Part shown: positions 37,035 to 47,935 of the stretch, one piece after another
Layout: each line of letters begins with the position of its first letter
Position numbering within the stretch: the stretch's first letter is position 1
Assembly (NCBI GenBank): GCA_938074535.1
Contig: CALJER010000003.1
Span: 1-64,000 of the forward strand
Direction of reading: 5' to 3'
Origin: an uncultured archaeon
Lineage (GTDB): Archaea; Hadarchaeota; Hadarchaeia; Hadarchaeales; WYZ-LMO6
Length of the DNA: 64,000 nt
The notes under the pieces: generated by a model
Seen by the model: the letters and a program-made list of their open reading frames with translations, nothing else
Database searches by the model: none
What the model was told of the DNA's origin: nothing
Made by a program: the position numbers and the translations under genes

Positions 37035-39053
37035 TCAGCGTTTGTCTCCCGGAGGGGAGCTCAGGGAGAGGGTTGGGCTGAGGGCTTCTGAGCTAATCGG
37101 TCCAGGCCCGGCCTTTCCCGCCACGATTTTCTTGAGGGTCTCCACGGCTTCTGGGTTCAGGAGGGTGGAGGTGTCCCCCACCGGCGCGTTGATCAGGAGG
37201 GACTTCAGGATCCTGCGCATGATCTTCCCGCTCCTGGTCTTCGGGAGATCGGGGGCGAAGATGATCTCCTCGGGCACGGCGGTGGGACCTATCCTCTCCC
37301 TCACCAGCGCCTTCAGCTCGGCCTCCAGCTCCCTGGAGGGGGTCCTTCCCTCCTTCAGGACCACGTAGGCCACGGGCACCTCCCCCTTCAGGTCGTGCGG
37401 TCTGGGAGCCACGGCGCTCTCCGCGACGAAGGGGTGGGTGTTGAGGGCGTCCTCCACCTCCGCGGTGGAGAGGCGGTGGCCGGCCACCTTCATCACGTCG
37501 TCCACCCTCCCGGTCACCCTTATGCAGCCATACAGGGTTCGGAGGGCTCCGTCTGAGGGGAAGTAGTAGCGGTAGTTGTACCTCAGCCAGTAGGTCTCCC
37601 TGTACTTGTCGTCAGCCTTGTACAGCCCCCTGAGCATCCCGGGCACGAGGGGGGGCACCTGCACCAGGTAGCCCGAGTCCGCCGGGTTGCCCTCCTCGTC
37701 CACGATCTCCAGCTGGGCTCCCGGGAAGGGCCTGCCCGCCACCGTGGGAATGAAAGGACCTATCCCCGGGAGGGACGTGATCAGGGTGCCTCCCGTCTCC
37801 GTCTGCCACCAGGTGTCGGTGATGGGGCATCTCCCTCCCCCTATGTGGTGGAAGTACCAGAGCCAGGTCTCCCTGTCTATGGGTTCTCCCACCGTTCCCA
37901 GCAGTCTCAGGGAGCTCAGGTCGTGCTTCTTCACCCACTCCTCTCCCCACCTCACGAACATCCTGATGGCGGTGGGGGCGGTGTAGAAGATGGTCACCTT
38001 GAACTTCTCTATGATCTCCCAGAAGCGGTCCGGGGCGGGGTGGTCGGGGGCCCCCTCGTAGACCAGGAGGGTGGCCCCGTTGAGCAGGGGGCCGTAGCAG
38101 GCGTAGGTGTGCCCCGTCACCCACCCTATGTCGGAGGTGCACCAGAAGAGATCCTCGTCGTGCAGATCGAAGACCCACTTCGCCGTCCAGCAGGCCTGGG
38201 TGAGGTACCCTCCGGTGGTGTGGATGACGCCCTTGGGCCTTCCGGTCGTCCCGCTGGTGTAGAGGAGGAAGAGCATGTCCTCGCTGTCCATGTGTTCGGG
38301 GGGACACCAGGGGTCGGCCTCTTCCATCACCTCGTGCCACCAGAGGTCCCTCCCCCTCTCCATCCCCACCTCGTTTCCCGCCCTCCTCACCACCACCATC
38401 TTCTCCACCCTGGTGCCCCTGACGGCCTCGTCGGCGCTGGACTTCAGGTCGATGAGCTTGCCCCTGCGGTAGTAGCCGTCGCAGGTGATGAGCACCCTCG
38501 CCTCCGAGTCCTCCAGCCTCACCCTCAGGGCTTCCGGAGCGAAGGCGGAGAAGACCACGGTGTGCGGGGCCCCTATCCTGGAGCAGGCCAGGAGGGCGGG
38601 GTAGAGCTCCGGGATCATGGGCAGGTAGATCCCCACCCTGTCCCCCTTCTTCACCCCGAGGCTCTTCAGGGCGTTGGCGAACTTGTTGACCTGGAGGAAG
38701 AGTTCGTTGTAGGTGAGCACCCTGGGCTGCTCGGCGGGCGGCTCCGGGACCCAGACCACCGCCCTCCTGTTCCCCCTTCCCGCCTTCACGTGCCTGTCCA
38801 CCGCGTTGTAGCTGGCGTTGAGCTTTCCCCCCACAAACCACTTCACGTAGGGCGGGTTCCACTCGTAGGGCTTGTCCCAGCGCTTGAACCACTCCAGCCC
38901 CTCTGCGGCCAGCTTCTCCCAGAAGGCTATCCTGTCCCTGGCCGCCTCCTCGTAGATGCCTGGGTCGCTCACCCACGCCCTCCTCCTCATTTCCTCGGAG
39001 GGCCACCAGACGTTCTTTTCCTTGGGGTCCTCCACCACCCAGCGGGTTGGCAT
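37035..39053 (-). CDS. acs: Acetyl-CoA synthetase (AMP-forming)
   Basis: LYTSGTTGRPKGVIHTTGGYL; DTWWQTETGG; GRVDDVMKVAGHRLSTAEVE; LPKTRSGKIMRRIL. Confidence 0.95.
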   Translation of the reverse strand: MPTRWVVEDPKEKNVWWPSEEMRRRAWVSDPGIYEEAARDRIAFWEKLAAEGLEWFKRWDKPYEWNPPYVKWFVGGKLNASYNAVDRHVKAGRGNRRAVVWVPEPPAEQPRVLTYNELFLQVNKFANALKSLGVKKGDRVGIYLPMIPELYPALLACSRIGAPHTVVFSAFAPEALRVRLEDSEARVLITCDGYYRRGKLIDLKSSADEAVRGTRVEKMVVVRRAGNEVGMERGRDLWWHEVMEEADPWCPPEHMDSEDMLFLLYTSGTTGRPKGVIHTTGGYLTQACWTAKWVFDLHDEDLFWCTSDIGWVTGHTYACYGPLLNGATLLVYEGAPDHPAPDRFWEIIEKFKVTIFYTAPTAIRMFVRWGEEWVKKHDLSSLRLLGTVGEPIDRETWLWYFHHIGGGRCPITDTWWQTETGGTLITSLPGIGPFIPTVAGRPFPGAQLEIVDEEGNPADSGYLVQVPPLVPGMLRGLYKADDKYRETYWLRYNYRYYFPSDGALRTLYGCIRVTGRVDDVMKVAGHRLSTAEVEDALNTHPFVAESAVAPRPHDLKGEVPVAYVVLKEGRTPSRELEAELKALVRERIGPTAVPEEIIFAPDLPKTRSGKIMRRILKSLLINAPVGDTSTLLNPEAVETLKKIVAGKAGPGPISSEALSPTLSLSSPPGDKR

Positions 39054-39166
39054 CTTAACCCCTCGAGTGAACCCCTTTAAAAAGGTTGCTGGGGGACGGC
39101 CTTCTCACAGAGGAAGATCGCACCTTCCGCGGAGAAGTTATATCCCGGAAGGGGGAAAAATAAAGA

Positions 39167-39472
39167 GGTGCCGGCGAGCTGGTGGGCAGCTGCCGGGCGG
39201 CAACGCCTGAGGAAATCCCACCCCTCAAGCGGGTACCGCGAGTCCGCGAGGACTGGGTCGAGAGACCCGACCCTGGCACAGAAACGACACCCGCCGGCCG
39301 CTCGAGGAGGATGGGGCGGAGACGCCGAGAGGGGGCCGGGGGATGAAACGGCCAGTCCGCGGGAGGCAAGGGCAAAAGACCGTCGAGGAGCACCCGCTCG
39401 AGACGGGTGGTAGCCCGCTAAGCCCAATGCTGCCTAGAACAGAAGGTGGATTACGGCCAGGACGCCGGCACC
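39167..39472 (+). ncRNA. rnpB: RNase P RNA (archaeal)
   Basis: Terminal helix GGTGCCGGCG/CGCCGGCACC; conserved GAGGAAA..CCC, GGCAAGGGCAAA, AGAACAGAAGGTGGATTACGG blocks; upstream ttatat box and downstream T-run. Confidence 0.88.
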
Positions 39473-39507
39473 TCCCTTTTTATCCCCCGTGCAGGAAGGT
39501 GGATGGT

Positions 39508-39729
39508 ATGGGAAAGAAGTGGGGACACTACGCGGTGGGAGGCAGGAGCCAGCCCGTGACCTGCCTTTACTGCGGGCGCCTGACCCCCAGGGTGAAGGCC
39601 GTGCCCGTGAGGAGGGGCTCCTGGCTCGACACCAAGGTGGTGCCGGGTCTGGACCGCAGGAAGGTCTTCATCCCCTCCAGGAAGGCCTATGCCTGCATCT
39701 CCTGCGCCAAGCACCGCGGGATGCTCTGA
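39508..39729 (+). CDS. Ribosomal protein eS26-like
   Basis: QPVTCLYCGRLTPRVKAVPVRRG..AYACISCAKH; Zn-ribbon pattern of eS26. Confidence 0.65.
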   Translation: MGKKWGHYAVGGRSQPVTCLYCGRLTPRVKAVPVRRGSWLDTKVVPGLDRRKVFIPSRKAYACISCAKHRGML

Positions 39730-39876
39730 TCAGGCCCTCCTTTCCCTGGCCTTGGGCCTGAGCTTGGTGTAGCCGCACTTCCTGCACTTGGTGGCCTTCC
39801 AGGCGTTGTGTGCGTTGCACCTCATGCAGATCTTCACGTTGAAGAGCCTCCTCTCCGCCACCTCGAATTTGGCCAT
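39730..39876 (-). CDS. rpl40e: Ribosomal protein eL40
   Basis: Manual translation [48 protein letters not shown]. Confidence 0.9.
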   Translation of the reverse strand: MAKFEVAERRLFNVKICMRCNAHNAWKATKCRKCGYTKLRPKARERRA

Positions 39877-39877
39877 C

Positions 39878-40750
39878 TCATCCCTCCCTCAGGGCCTTGA
39901 AGACGTAGGGCAGTTTCCCTATTAAATCTGAGGCGGTGAAGCCGTATCCCTTCTCCCTCAGGCAGAGGTCCCCTGCCAGCCCGTTCACGTAGGCTCCCGC
40001 CCAGGCTGCTTCGAAGGGACCCAGCCCCTGGGCCATCAGCCCCCCCACCACTCCCGAGAGGACATCTCCCGTTCCGCCCACCGTCATGCCGGGGTTTCCC
40101 GTCCGGTTGAGGAGGACCTCCCCCGCGGGGGAGGAGATGACGTCGATCCTCCCCTTCAGGAGGATCACGCAGCCCAGTTTCCTGGCCTCCTCCGCGACCA
40201 CCCCCGCCCTTTCCTCCAGCCCCGCCGGCGCCTCCCTCCCCGTCACCGCCCTGAACTCCCCGGCGTGGGGGGTGAGCACCATGCTCCTGCCCTCCAGCTT
40301 CCTGCCCCCCACGGCCTTCAGGGCGTCCGCATCCAGGAGGACGGGAAGGGAGGGACGTCTCCTCCCCACCTCCTCCAGCAGGGAGACCACCGCCTTCTTC
40401 GTCTCCTCCAGCCCGCCCAGCCCCGGGCCCACGATCAGCGCCTCGCACCTCTCCAGCTCGGGCAGGAGGTGGGGAAGGGCAGCCGGCACCAGGTCCTCGC
40501 AGGGAAGCTTCAGGGTGATGAGGTCAGGTGAAAAGGTGTTTATGAGCCTGGCCGTTTCCCTGGGGGAAGCCACGGTGGCCAGGTCCGCCCCCGACCTGAG
40601 GGCGGAGAGGGCGGCCAGGGCGGGGGCCCCCACGTACCTAGAGCTGCCTCCCACCACCAGCACCCTTCCGTTCTCCCCCTTGTGGGAGTCGGGCCTCCGC
40701 CTGGGCAGCACCCTTCTGACCCTTTCCCTGCTCACGTACCTGAGGGCCAT
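39878..40750 (-). CDS. nnrD: ADP-dependent NAD(P)H-hydrate dehydratase
   Basis: [62 protein letters not shown]. Confidence 0.9.
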   Translation of the reverse strand: MALRYVSRERVRRVLPRRRPDSHKGENGRVLVVGGSSRYVGAPALAALSALRSGADLATVASPRETARLINTFSPDLITLKLPCEDLVPAALPHLLPELERCEALIVGPGLGGLEETKKAVVSLLEEVGRRRPSLPVLLDADALKAVGGRKLEGRSMVLTPHAGEFRAVTGREAPAGLEERAGVVAEEARKLGCVILLKGRIDVISSPAGEVLLNRTGNPGMTVGGTGDVLSGVVGGLMAQGLGPFEAAWAGAYVNGLAGDLCLREKGYGFTASDLIGKLPYVFKALREG

Positions 40751-40853
40751 CTCCTCCCCTTTTCGGCGGGAGATATAACCCTGGTTACCGGTTCGCAAAG
40801 GATAAATACCGAGGGAGGAAAGGGAGGGGGTAAAAAAGAAAAGGAGGGATGAA

Positions 40854-42062
40854 ATGGATTTTGAGCTGACCGAGGACCAGCGGATGTTCAAGGACACCCT
40901 GAGGGAGTTCCTGCAGAAGGAGTTTCCGGAGTCCTACGTGAACAAGAGGGACAGGGAGGGACCGCTCACCAGGCAGGAGGCCGTGGAGATCATGAAGAAG
41001 TTCAAGAGGCTGGGGATAGGCCTTGACCCGGAGAACCTCAGGTCGATGATGGACCCAATGATCTTCTGCATTTTCGCGGAGGAGGTGGGGAGGGTGTGGC
41101 CCAGCCTGCTTCCCCTCTTCGGGATGGGGGCCATCCCGGCCCTCTTCGCACCCTTCGCCGACGAGGACGTGAAGGACAGGATCCTGCGCCGGATGGAGAG
41201 GTGTGAGTTCATAGGGTGCTTCGCCGAGACGGAGCCGGAGGCCGGCTGCGACACCTCCAACATCAAGACCACGGCCAGGCTGGAGGGGGACTACTACATC
41301 ATCAACGGGAGGAAGACCTGGATAAGCAATGCCACAATTGCCGACACCGCCTGGGTGGGGGCCAAGAGCAGCGAGACGGGCGCGGAGACCTTCTTCCTGG
41401 TGGAGAAGGAGGTTTCGGGCTGGGAGACGAGCGAGCTGCACAAGATAGGGTGGAAGGCCTCCCCCACGGGGGAGATGTTCTTCGACAACAGCAAGGTGCC
41501 CAAGAACAACGAGATGATGGTGCTGGTGCAGAGGGCCTTCGAGCAGGGGGGGCTTCCGGTCTCGGAGGGGTATATGAAGCTCCTGACCTCGGTCTCCCCG
41601 GTCACGGCCATGCTCACCATGCCCAGGGCGGGGATGTGCCTGATGTCCGTGGGGATAGCGGAGGCGGCCTTCGAGAAGGCGGTGGAGTACGCCAGGGAGC
41701 GCGTGCAGTTCGGGAAGCCCATAGGGAAGTTCCAGCTGATTCAGGAGATGCTGTACAAGATGAACGTGCTGATAGAGACGGCCAGGCTGCTGGGGTACAA
41801 GGCGGTCTACGCCATCACCAAGGGTGACCCGGATGCCAGGAGGCTCTCCGCCATGGCCAAGGTCTACGGTGCGGAGGCTGCGGTGAAGGTGACCTACATG
41901 GCCATGCAGATCTTCGGAGGCAACGGGCTTTCCGACGAGATGCCCCTGGAGAGGTACTTCCGCGACGCCAGGATGCAGACGGTTCCGGACGGAACCAGCG
42001 AGATCATGAAGCTGATCACGGGGTACTCCATCCTCGGCAAGGGCTTCTCTGCGTACGCCTGA
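40854..42062 (+). CDS. Acyl-CoA dehydrogenase
   Basis: MDFELTEDQRMFKDTLREFLQKEF; CFAETEPEAGCDTS; QIFGGNGLSDEMPLERYFRDARMQTVPDGTSEI. Confidence 0.93.
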   Translation: MDFELTEDQRMFKDTLREFLQKEFPESYVNKRDREGPLTRQEAVEIMKKFKRLGIGLDPENLRSMMDPMIFCIFAEEVGRVWPSLLPLFGMGAIPALFAPFADEDVKDRILRRMERCEFIGCFAETEPEAGCDTSNIKTTARLEGDYYIINGRKTWISNATIADTAWVGAKSSETGAETFFLVEKEVSGWETSELHKIGWKASPTGEMFFDNSKVPKNNEMMVLVQRAFEQGGLPVSEGYMKLLTSVSPVTAMLTMPRAGMCLMSVGIAEAAFEKAVEYARERVQFGKPIGKFQLIQEMLYKMNVLIETARLLGYKAVYAITKGDPDARRLSAMAKVYGAEAAVKVTYMAMQIFGGNGLSDEMPLERYFRDARMQTVPDGTSEIMKLITGYSILGKGFSAYA

Positions 42063-42240
42063 GCTCCCCCCCATAATTTTTTTCTTCCACCGCCCCAGTT
42101 TTTCCCTTCTCCTGGGTCCGGGAGGCCGGCTTTATGGCGGCGCAGGTTGCTCATCGCCTTCCGCGTTGGGGGGAAGGGCCCCTTTGCGGTAGGGTTAAAT
42201 AAGGAAAGGTGGGTATAAGTTGTAATTTTCGGGGAGAGAA

Positions 42241-42771
42241 GTGATCGAGGTAAGGTTCCACGGAAGGGGGGGACAGGGGGCTGTTACGGCGGCCCGGATG
42301 CTTGCCGAGGCCGCTTTTCTGGAGGGGAAGTACGCCCAGGCCTTCCCCTTCTTCGGGGCGGAGAGAAGGGGGGCGCCCGTGGTGGCCTTCGCCAGGCTCG
42401 ACACCAGGCCCGTGAGGCTCAGGAGCCAGATCTACGAGCCCGACCACGTGGTGGTGCTGGACCCCACCCTCCTGCGCGCCGTGAACGTCACGGAAGGTCT
42501 GAAGCCAGGCGGCCTCCTCGTCCTGAACGCCAGGGAGAGACCGGGGAAGCTGGAGGCGGGAAGGGTGGTGTGGGTGGACGCCACCTCCATAGCGGTGGAG
42601 GAGATGGGGGCCCCCATCACCAACATGGCCATGCTGGGGGCCTACGTGAGGGCCTCGGGAGAGGTGAGCCTGGAGTCGGTGCTGAGGGCGGTGGGGGATT
42701 ACTTCAGGGGCAAGATGGGGGAGAGGAACCTGAGGGCCATAAGGAGGGCCTACGAGGAGGCGAGGGAATGA
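42241..42771 (+). CDS. porG: Pyruvate/2-oxoacid:ferredoxin oxidoreductase gamma subunit
   Basis: VIEVRFHGRGGQGAVTAARMLAEAAFLEGKYAQAFPFFGAERRGAPV. Confidence 0.93.
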   Translation: MIEVRFHGRGGQGAVTAARMLAEAAFLEGKYAQAFPFFGAERRGAPVVAFARLDTRPVRLRSQIYEPDHVVVLDPTLLRAVNVTEGLKPGGLLVLNARERPGKLEAGRVVWVDATSIAVEEMGAPITNMAMLGAYVRASGEVSLESVLRAVGDYFRGKMGERNLRAIRRAYEEARE

Positions 42772-43928
42772 GCAGGCTTCTGCCGGGGATAGTGATAGAC
42801 CGTCCGGGGAGCAGCTCGGACTACCTTACCTCGGGATGGAGGTACCTCCGTCCGGTGAGGGAGGGAAGGACCGCCCCCTGCGCCTTGGCCTGTCCCGTGG
42901 GCAACGACCTCCCCAGGATCCTCTACCTGGTGGAGAGGGGGAGAGTGGAGGAGGCCTGGAGGACCCTCAAGCGGACCAATCCCTTCCCTTCCGTGTGCGG
43001 GAGGGTGTGCTACCGCTTCTGCGAGGCCGCCTGCAACAGGGGCGGCTTCGACGAGGCCCTGGCCGTGAGGAGCGTGGAGCGCTTCCTGGGAGATCTGGGG
43101 AGGGAGAGGGGCTGGAGGGTGCAGCCCGGAGGGGAGACGGGGTACAGGGTGGCGGTGGTGGGCGCGGGTCCGGCCGGCCTCTCATGCGCTTACCACCTCA
43201 GGCTAAGGGGACACGGGGTGGTGGTCTTCGAGGCCAGGGAGAGGGAGGGCGGGCTGCTGGCTTGGGGCATGCCCGAGCACCACCTCCCCCGCAGCGTCCT
43301 GGAGGGGGAGCTCTCCCAGCTGAAGGAAATGGGGGTGGTGGTGAAGGGGGGAAGGGAGGTGAGGGAAAGGGAGGAGCTCGCCGGTTACGGGGCCGTGGTG
43401 CTGGCCACGGGCAGGAACCCCCTTCCTGAGGGGCTGGCGGGAGGGCTGGTGAGAAGGGGGGAGAAGGTGGAAGCGGACGAATGGGGCAGGACGGGGGTGA
43501 AGGGGGTCTTCGTGGCGGGGGAGCTGGCGGAGGGCGTGGGGAGGGGAGTGGCCTGGGCCATAGGCTCGGGGAGGAGGACCGCTGAGGGCGTGGACGCCTT
43601 CCTGAGGGGGGAGGAGCCGAGGAGGGTGCCCCCATCCCCGGTGCTGGGCCTGGAGGAGGTGAAGCTGGATTACTTCACTTTCTCCAGAAGGGTGGGAGGA
43701 CCGGCCGGGCCCGGCTCCGAGGAGGAGGTCAGGGCGGAGGCGGGGAGGTGCTTCAGCTGCGGCACGTGCAACGGCTGCGACAACTGCTGGATCCTCTGCC
43801 CCGAGGGCTGCATCGTGAAGGAGGGGGAGACCGAGTACCGGACGGACGAGGACTACTGCAAGGGGTGCGGGATCTGCGCCCAGGAGTGCCCCAGGGGCGT
43901 GATAAGGATGGTGGAGGAGGGAGCGTGA
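42768..43928 (+). CDS. Fusion: GltD/NfnB-like NAD(P)-binding Fe-S flavoprotein + PorD-type 2[4Fe-4S] ferredoxin
   Basis: CGRVCYRFCEAACNRG; VAVVGAGPAGLSCAYHL; C-terminal CFSCGTCNGCDNCWILCPEGCI..DEDYCKGCGICAQECPRGVI. Confidence 0.85.
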   Translation: MSRLLPGIVIDRPGSSSDYLTSGWRYLRPVREGRTAPCALACPVGNDLPRILYLVERGRVEEAWRTLKRTNPFPSVCGRVCYRFCEAACNRGGFDEALAVRSVERFLGDLGRERGWRVQPGGETGYRVAVVGAGPAGLSCAYHLRLRGHGVVVFEAREREGGLLAWGMPEHHLPRSVLEGELSQLKEMGVVVKGGREVREREELAGYGAVVLATGRNPLPEGLAGGLVRRGEKVEADEWGRTGVKGVFVAGELAEGVGRGVAWAIGSGRRTAEGVDAFLRGEEPRRVPPSPVLGLEEVKLDYFTFSRRVGGPAGPGSEEEVRAEAGRCFSCGTCNGCDNCWILCPEGCIVKEGETEYRTDEDYCKGCGICAQECPRGVIRMVEEGA

Positions 43929-45100
43929 GGCGGCTGCTCAACGGGAACGAGGCTGCCGCCCTGGCGGCCAAGCTGGCAAGGGTCCAGGTGGTCTCCGCCT
44001 ACCCCATCACCCCCCAGACGGTGGTGGTGGAGACCCTGGCGAAGTACGTGGCCGACGGGGAGCTGGAGGCGGAGTTCGTGAAGGTGGAGTCGGAGCACAG
44101 CGCCCTCAGCGTCTGCCTGGGGGCCTCCGCCACCGGTGCGAGGGCCTTCACCGCCACCTCCTCCCAGGGGCTCATGCTGATGAGCGAGATCCTGTACGTG
44201 GTATCGGGCATGAGGCTCCCGGTGGTGATGGCCAACGCCAACCGCTCCCTCTCCGCTCCCCTGAGCATCTGGAACGACCAGCAGGACTCCCTCGCCGTGA
44301 GGGACAGCGGCTGGATCCAGCTCTACTGCGAGAGCAACCAGGAGATCCTGGACCTCCTGCTCCAGGCCTTCCTGCTCGCTGAGCGCGTCTCCCTTCCCGC
44401 CATGGTCTGCTACGACGGGTACATCCTCTCCCACACCGCCGAGGCCGTGGAGGTGCCCGAGCAGGCGGAGGTGGACGCCTTCCTCCCCCCCTACTCCCCC
44501 TCCCTCAAGCTCGACCCTGACCGCCCCCTCACCATGGGCCCGGTGGGGGTGCCGGAGGTCTACATGGAGGCCAGGTACATGCAGCACCGGGACACGAGGA
44601 GGGCAAGGGAGGAGTTCCTCAGGGTGGCGGAGGAGTTCGGGAGGAGGTTCGGCAGGAGGTACGGAATCCTGGAGGAGTACAGGACGGAGGGTGCGGAGCT
44701 CCTCCTCCTCACCATGGGCTCCCTGGCCTCCACGGCCAAGGAGGCCGTGGACAGGTGCAGGGAGAGGGGGGAGAAGGTGGGTCTGGTGAAGCTCACCCTC
44801 TACCGCCCCTTCCCAGACGGGGAGGTGGTGGAGGCCCTCAAGCGGGCGAAAGTGGTGGGGGTGCTGGAGAAGGACATTTCCACCGGGTGGATGGGGGCCC
44901 TCTACACGGACACCGTGGCGGCCTTCGCCAACGAGAGCAGGAGGCCCCTCTTCCAGAACTTCATCCTGGGGCTGGGGAGCAGGGACGTGAGGCTGGAGGA
45001 CCTGGAGGGAATAATAGGGGCCCTGCGGAAGGCGGCGGAGGAGGGAAAGGTGGGCGAGAACCCCCGCTGGGTGGGGCTGAAGGGGGAGATGGTGGAGTGA
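43925..45100 (+). CDS. porA: Pyruvate/2-oxoacid:ferredoxin oxidoreductase alpha subunit
   Basis: [28 protein letters not shown] start overlapping previous gene. Confidence 0.93.
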   Translation: MRRLLNGNEAAALAAKLARVQVVSAYPITPQTVVVETLAKYVADGELEAEFVKVESEHSALSVCLGASATGARAFTATSSQGLMLMSEILYVVSGMRLPVVMANANRSLSAPLSIWNDQQDSLAVRDSGWIQLYCESNQEILDLLLQAFLLAERVSLPAMVCYDGYILSHTAEAVEVPEQAEVDAFLPPYSPSLKLDPDRPLTMGPVGVPEVYMEARYMQHRDTRRAREEFLRVAEEFGRRFGRRYGILEEYRTEGAELLLLTMGSLASTAKEAVDRCRERGEKVGLVKLTLYRPFPDGEVVEALKRAKVVGVLEKDISTGWMGALYTDTVAAFANESRRPLFQNFILGLGSRDVRLEDLEGIIGALRKAAEEGKVGENPRWVGLKGEMVE

Positions 45101-45972
45101 TACCCGCGCAGGAGCTGCTGGCCCCCGGGCACCGCGCCTGTCCGGGCTGCGGCGAGGTGATGGCGCTGAGGCTGATCCTGAAGGCGCTGGGGAAGGAGGT
45201 GATCGTGGTGGAGGCCACGGGCTGCATGGAGGTCGTCACCACTCCTTACCCCCAGACCGCCTGGAGGGTCCCCTGGATCCACGGGGCCTTCGAGAACGCG
45301 GCGGCCGTGGCCTCGGGGGTGGAGGCGGCCCTGAAGAGGCTGGGGAGGAAGGGGGTGAAGGTGGTGGCCATAGGCGGGGACGGAGGGACGGCGGACATAG
45401 GACTGCAGGCCCTTTCCGGGATGATGGAGAGGGGCCACAGCGTGATGTACGTGTGCACCGATAATGAGGCCTACATGAACACGGGCATACAGCGGAGCGG
45501 GACCACCCCCTTCGGCGCCTGGACCACCACCACTCCGGCGGGGAAGGTCTGGAGGGGTGAGGACAGGCCCAAGAAGGACGTGCCGTCCATAGCCCTCGCC
45601 CACCGCATCCCCTACGTGGCCACGGCCTCCGTGGGGTACCCCAGGGACCTCCTCTGGAAGGTCAGGAAGGCGGCGGCGGTGGAGGGGCCCTCCTACCTCC
45701 ACGTGCACTGCCCCTGCCCCACGGGCTGGAGGTACGACTCCGCCCTCAGCGTGAGGCTGGCCAGGCTGGCGGTGGAGACGGGCTGCTGGATCCTCTGGGA
45801 GGCGGAGGGAGGGAGCATCAGGCTGACCTTCAGGCCGGAGAGGAGGAAGCCGGTGGTGGAATACCTGAGGCTGCAGGGAAGGTTCTCGCATCTCACGGAG
45901 GAGGAAGTGAGGCGGATCCAGCAGGAAGTGGACGAGCGCTGCAGGGAGCTTGGCCTGGGCTGGTACGGGTAG
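45097..45972 (+). CDS. porB: Pyruvate/2-oxoacid:ferredoxin oxidoreductase beta subunit
   Basis: [69 protein letters not shown]. Confidence 0.93.
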   Translation: MIPAQELLAPGHRACPGCGEVMALRLILKALGKEVIVVEATGCMEVVTTPYPQTAWRVPWIHGAFENAAAVASGVEAALKRLGRKGVKVVAIGGDGGTADIGLQALSGMMERGHSVMYVCTDNEAYMNTGIQRSGTTPFGAWTTTTPAGKVWRGEDRPKKDVPSIALAHRIPYVATASVGYPRDLLWKVRKAAAVEGPSYLHVHCPCPTGWRYDSALSVRLARLAVETGCWILWEAEGGSIRLTFRPERRKPVVEYLRLQGRFSHLTEEEVRRIQQEVDERCRELGLGWYG

Positions 45973-46025
45973 CCCCCTCTCTCCCGCGGCTGGGAAGGAC
46001 CGGAGCCACCTCGGCTTTGCAGGGC

Positions 46026-47873
46026 CTAGGAGCCCACGAAGATGGGGCGCAGGGAGAGCCTGCTGGGAAGGGACAGGGGACGGTGGGGAAAGCCCTCACA
46101 GAGCTTCCTCACCTCCTCCGCGAGCTCCTCCACCCCGTACTCCCTCACGCCCGAGCCCCTCACCCTCACCGACAGCTTTCCGCTCTCGAGCTCCCTGTCG
46201 CCCACCACGGCTATGTAGGGGACCCACTCCCTCTCCGCCTCCCTGACCTTCTTGGCCACCGTCCAGCCCCTGTCGTCCACGTCCACCCTCACTCCCTTCC
46301 CCTCCAGGGTTCCGGCGTCCCTCAGGCAGCGCTCCAGGTGGCGGTCGCCCACGGGGACCAGCCTCACCTGGGTGGGGGAGAGCCAGAGGGGCAGGGAGGG
46401 TGTCTCTCCCCCCCTCCTCTTCCTCTCCGCGTTCTCCAGCAGGGCGTAGATCCAGCGCTCTATGGAGCCCATGGAGGAGTGCAGGATCACGCATCCCCTC
46501 TTCCTTCCCGCTTCGTCCGTGTACAGGATCCCGTACCTCTCCGAGTCCTCCAGGTCCAGCTGGACGGTGGAGAGCTGGGAGCTCCCTCCCTGCGGGTCCA
46601 GGAACTGGAGCTCGTGCTTCATCACCCAGTAGTGCTTCCTCTGGGGGAGGACCTCGACCAGGGCGGGCCTTCCCTCCTCCCTCACCAGCTCCAGCACGAA
46701 CTCCCTTTGCTCCCTGTAGAACTCCTCCTCCGCCCTGAACACCAGGGCATAGGGGAGCTCCATCCGGCGCAGGGGTTCAAGGAAGAGGCGGAAGAGGAGA
46801 CGGTACTCCTGCAGGGCCTGGGGCAGGTCGGAGCAGAAGCAGTGGAGGTCGGGCATGGTGAAGGAGCGCAGCCGCTTGAGCCCCACGCACTCCCCGCTCT
46901 GCTCCAGCCTGAAGGAGGGGGAGAGCTCAAAGACGCGGAGGGGCAGCTGCCTGTAGCTGAGCTGGGCCTCCTTCATCATCCTGAAGAGGCCGAAGTCGCC
47001 CGCGAACCTCAGCAGGAGGGTCTTCCCCGGGAGCTTCACCCTGTAGTCCTTGGCCAGGAACCTGGCGGCCTGGGCTCCCACGTCCTTCTCCTCCAGCCTG
47101 TACAGGAGGGGGGTCTGGATGAAGAGGGCCCCCACGCTCCTGGCGAGCTGGGCGGCGTAGTCCTCCAGCAGGGACTTGAGGAGCTCGCCCTTCGGGTAGA
47201 AGCGGAAGTGCCCCACGTCGCTGGCAGGCTCGTAGTCCACCAGCTCCAGCCTGCGCATGAGGGAGAGGTGGGCGGGCTCCTCCCCGGCCCCCCCTCCCCT
47301 CTCGGCGAGCAGGTACTGTTTGAGAAGGGGGTTCTCCCCCAGCAGCCTGCAGGCCTCGAGATCCTCCGGGTTCACCTCCTCCTCCTCACCGCCGGGGGAA
47401 AGGACCACGAGCCTGCCCTCCTCTTCCTCCCCCCGAGGGGGGGCGGAGGGCTCTGGGGAAATCACCCTGGAGAGCTCGCTCAGGGGGTGGCCCTTGCACC
47501 TCAGGGTGAAGGCCTTGTACCATCCGAAGGGGACGTGCAGGACCTCCAGTCCTTCCTCCGACAGCCTCTCCCTCATCCCCTTCAGCACCCGCACGGCCAC
47601 CTCGGGGGAGGAGAGGGAGGGACTGAGGTGGGCGTAGGGGTAGACCGCCACCCTCCTCACCCCCAGCCTCCCGCAAAGGTCCAGGATCTCCTCCGAGGCC
47701 CTGGAGACCACCGCCTCCGCGTTCTTCCCGTCCTCCTCCTCCACGGCGGTGAAGGCCACCAGCACCTCCTCCGCCCTACCCTCCCTCTTCCCCTCCTCCA
47801 CCTCCTCCGCGGCGGGGGTCCGCTGGAGGGCCCTGAACTCCAGCAGGTCGGCGTGGATCAGGAGCAGGCGCAT
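46026..47873 (-). CDS. thrS: Threonyl-tRNA synthetase (archaeal type)
   Basis: MRLLLIHADLLEFRAL archaeal N-terminal editing-domain start; class II motifs. Confidence 0.93.
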   Translation of the reverse strand: MRLLLIHADLLEFRALQRTPAAEEVEEGKREGRAEEVLVAFTAVEEEDGKNAEAVVSRASEEILDLCGRLGVRRVAVYPYAHLSPSLSSPEVAVRVLKGMRERLSEEGLEVLHVPFGWYKAFTLRCKGHPLSELSRVISPEPSAPPRGEEEEGRLVVLSPGGEEEEVNPEDLEACRLLGENPLLKQYLLAERGGGAGEEPAHLSLMRRLELVDYEPASDVGHFRFYPKGELLKSLLEDYAAQLARSVGALFIQTPLLYRLEEKDVGAQAARFLAKDYRVKLPGKTLLLRFAGDFGLFRMMKEAQLSYRQLPLRVFELSPSFRLEQSGECVGLKRLRSFTMPDLHCFCSDLPQALQEYRLLFRLFLEPLRRMELPYALVFRAEEEFYREQREFVLELVREEGRPALVEVLPQRKHYWVMKHELQFLDPQGGSSQLSTVQLDLEDSERYGILYTDEAGRKRGCVILHSSMGSIERWIYALLENAERKRRGGETPSLPLWLSPTQVRLVPVGDRHLERCLRDAGTLEGKGVRVDVDDRGWTVAKKVREAEREWVPYIAVVGDRELESGKLSVRVRGSGVREYGVEELAEEVRKLCEGFPHRPLSLPSRLSLRPIFVGS

Positions 47874-47935
47874 CCCGGCACCGGCAGGAGTTCCCGGGAA
47901 GGAATATTTACTTATCGGCCCGACCAAGCCTGAAG

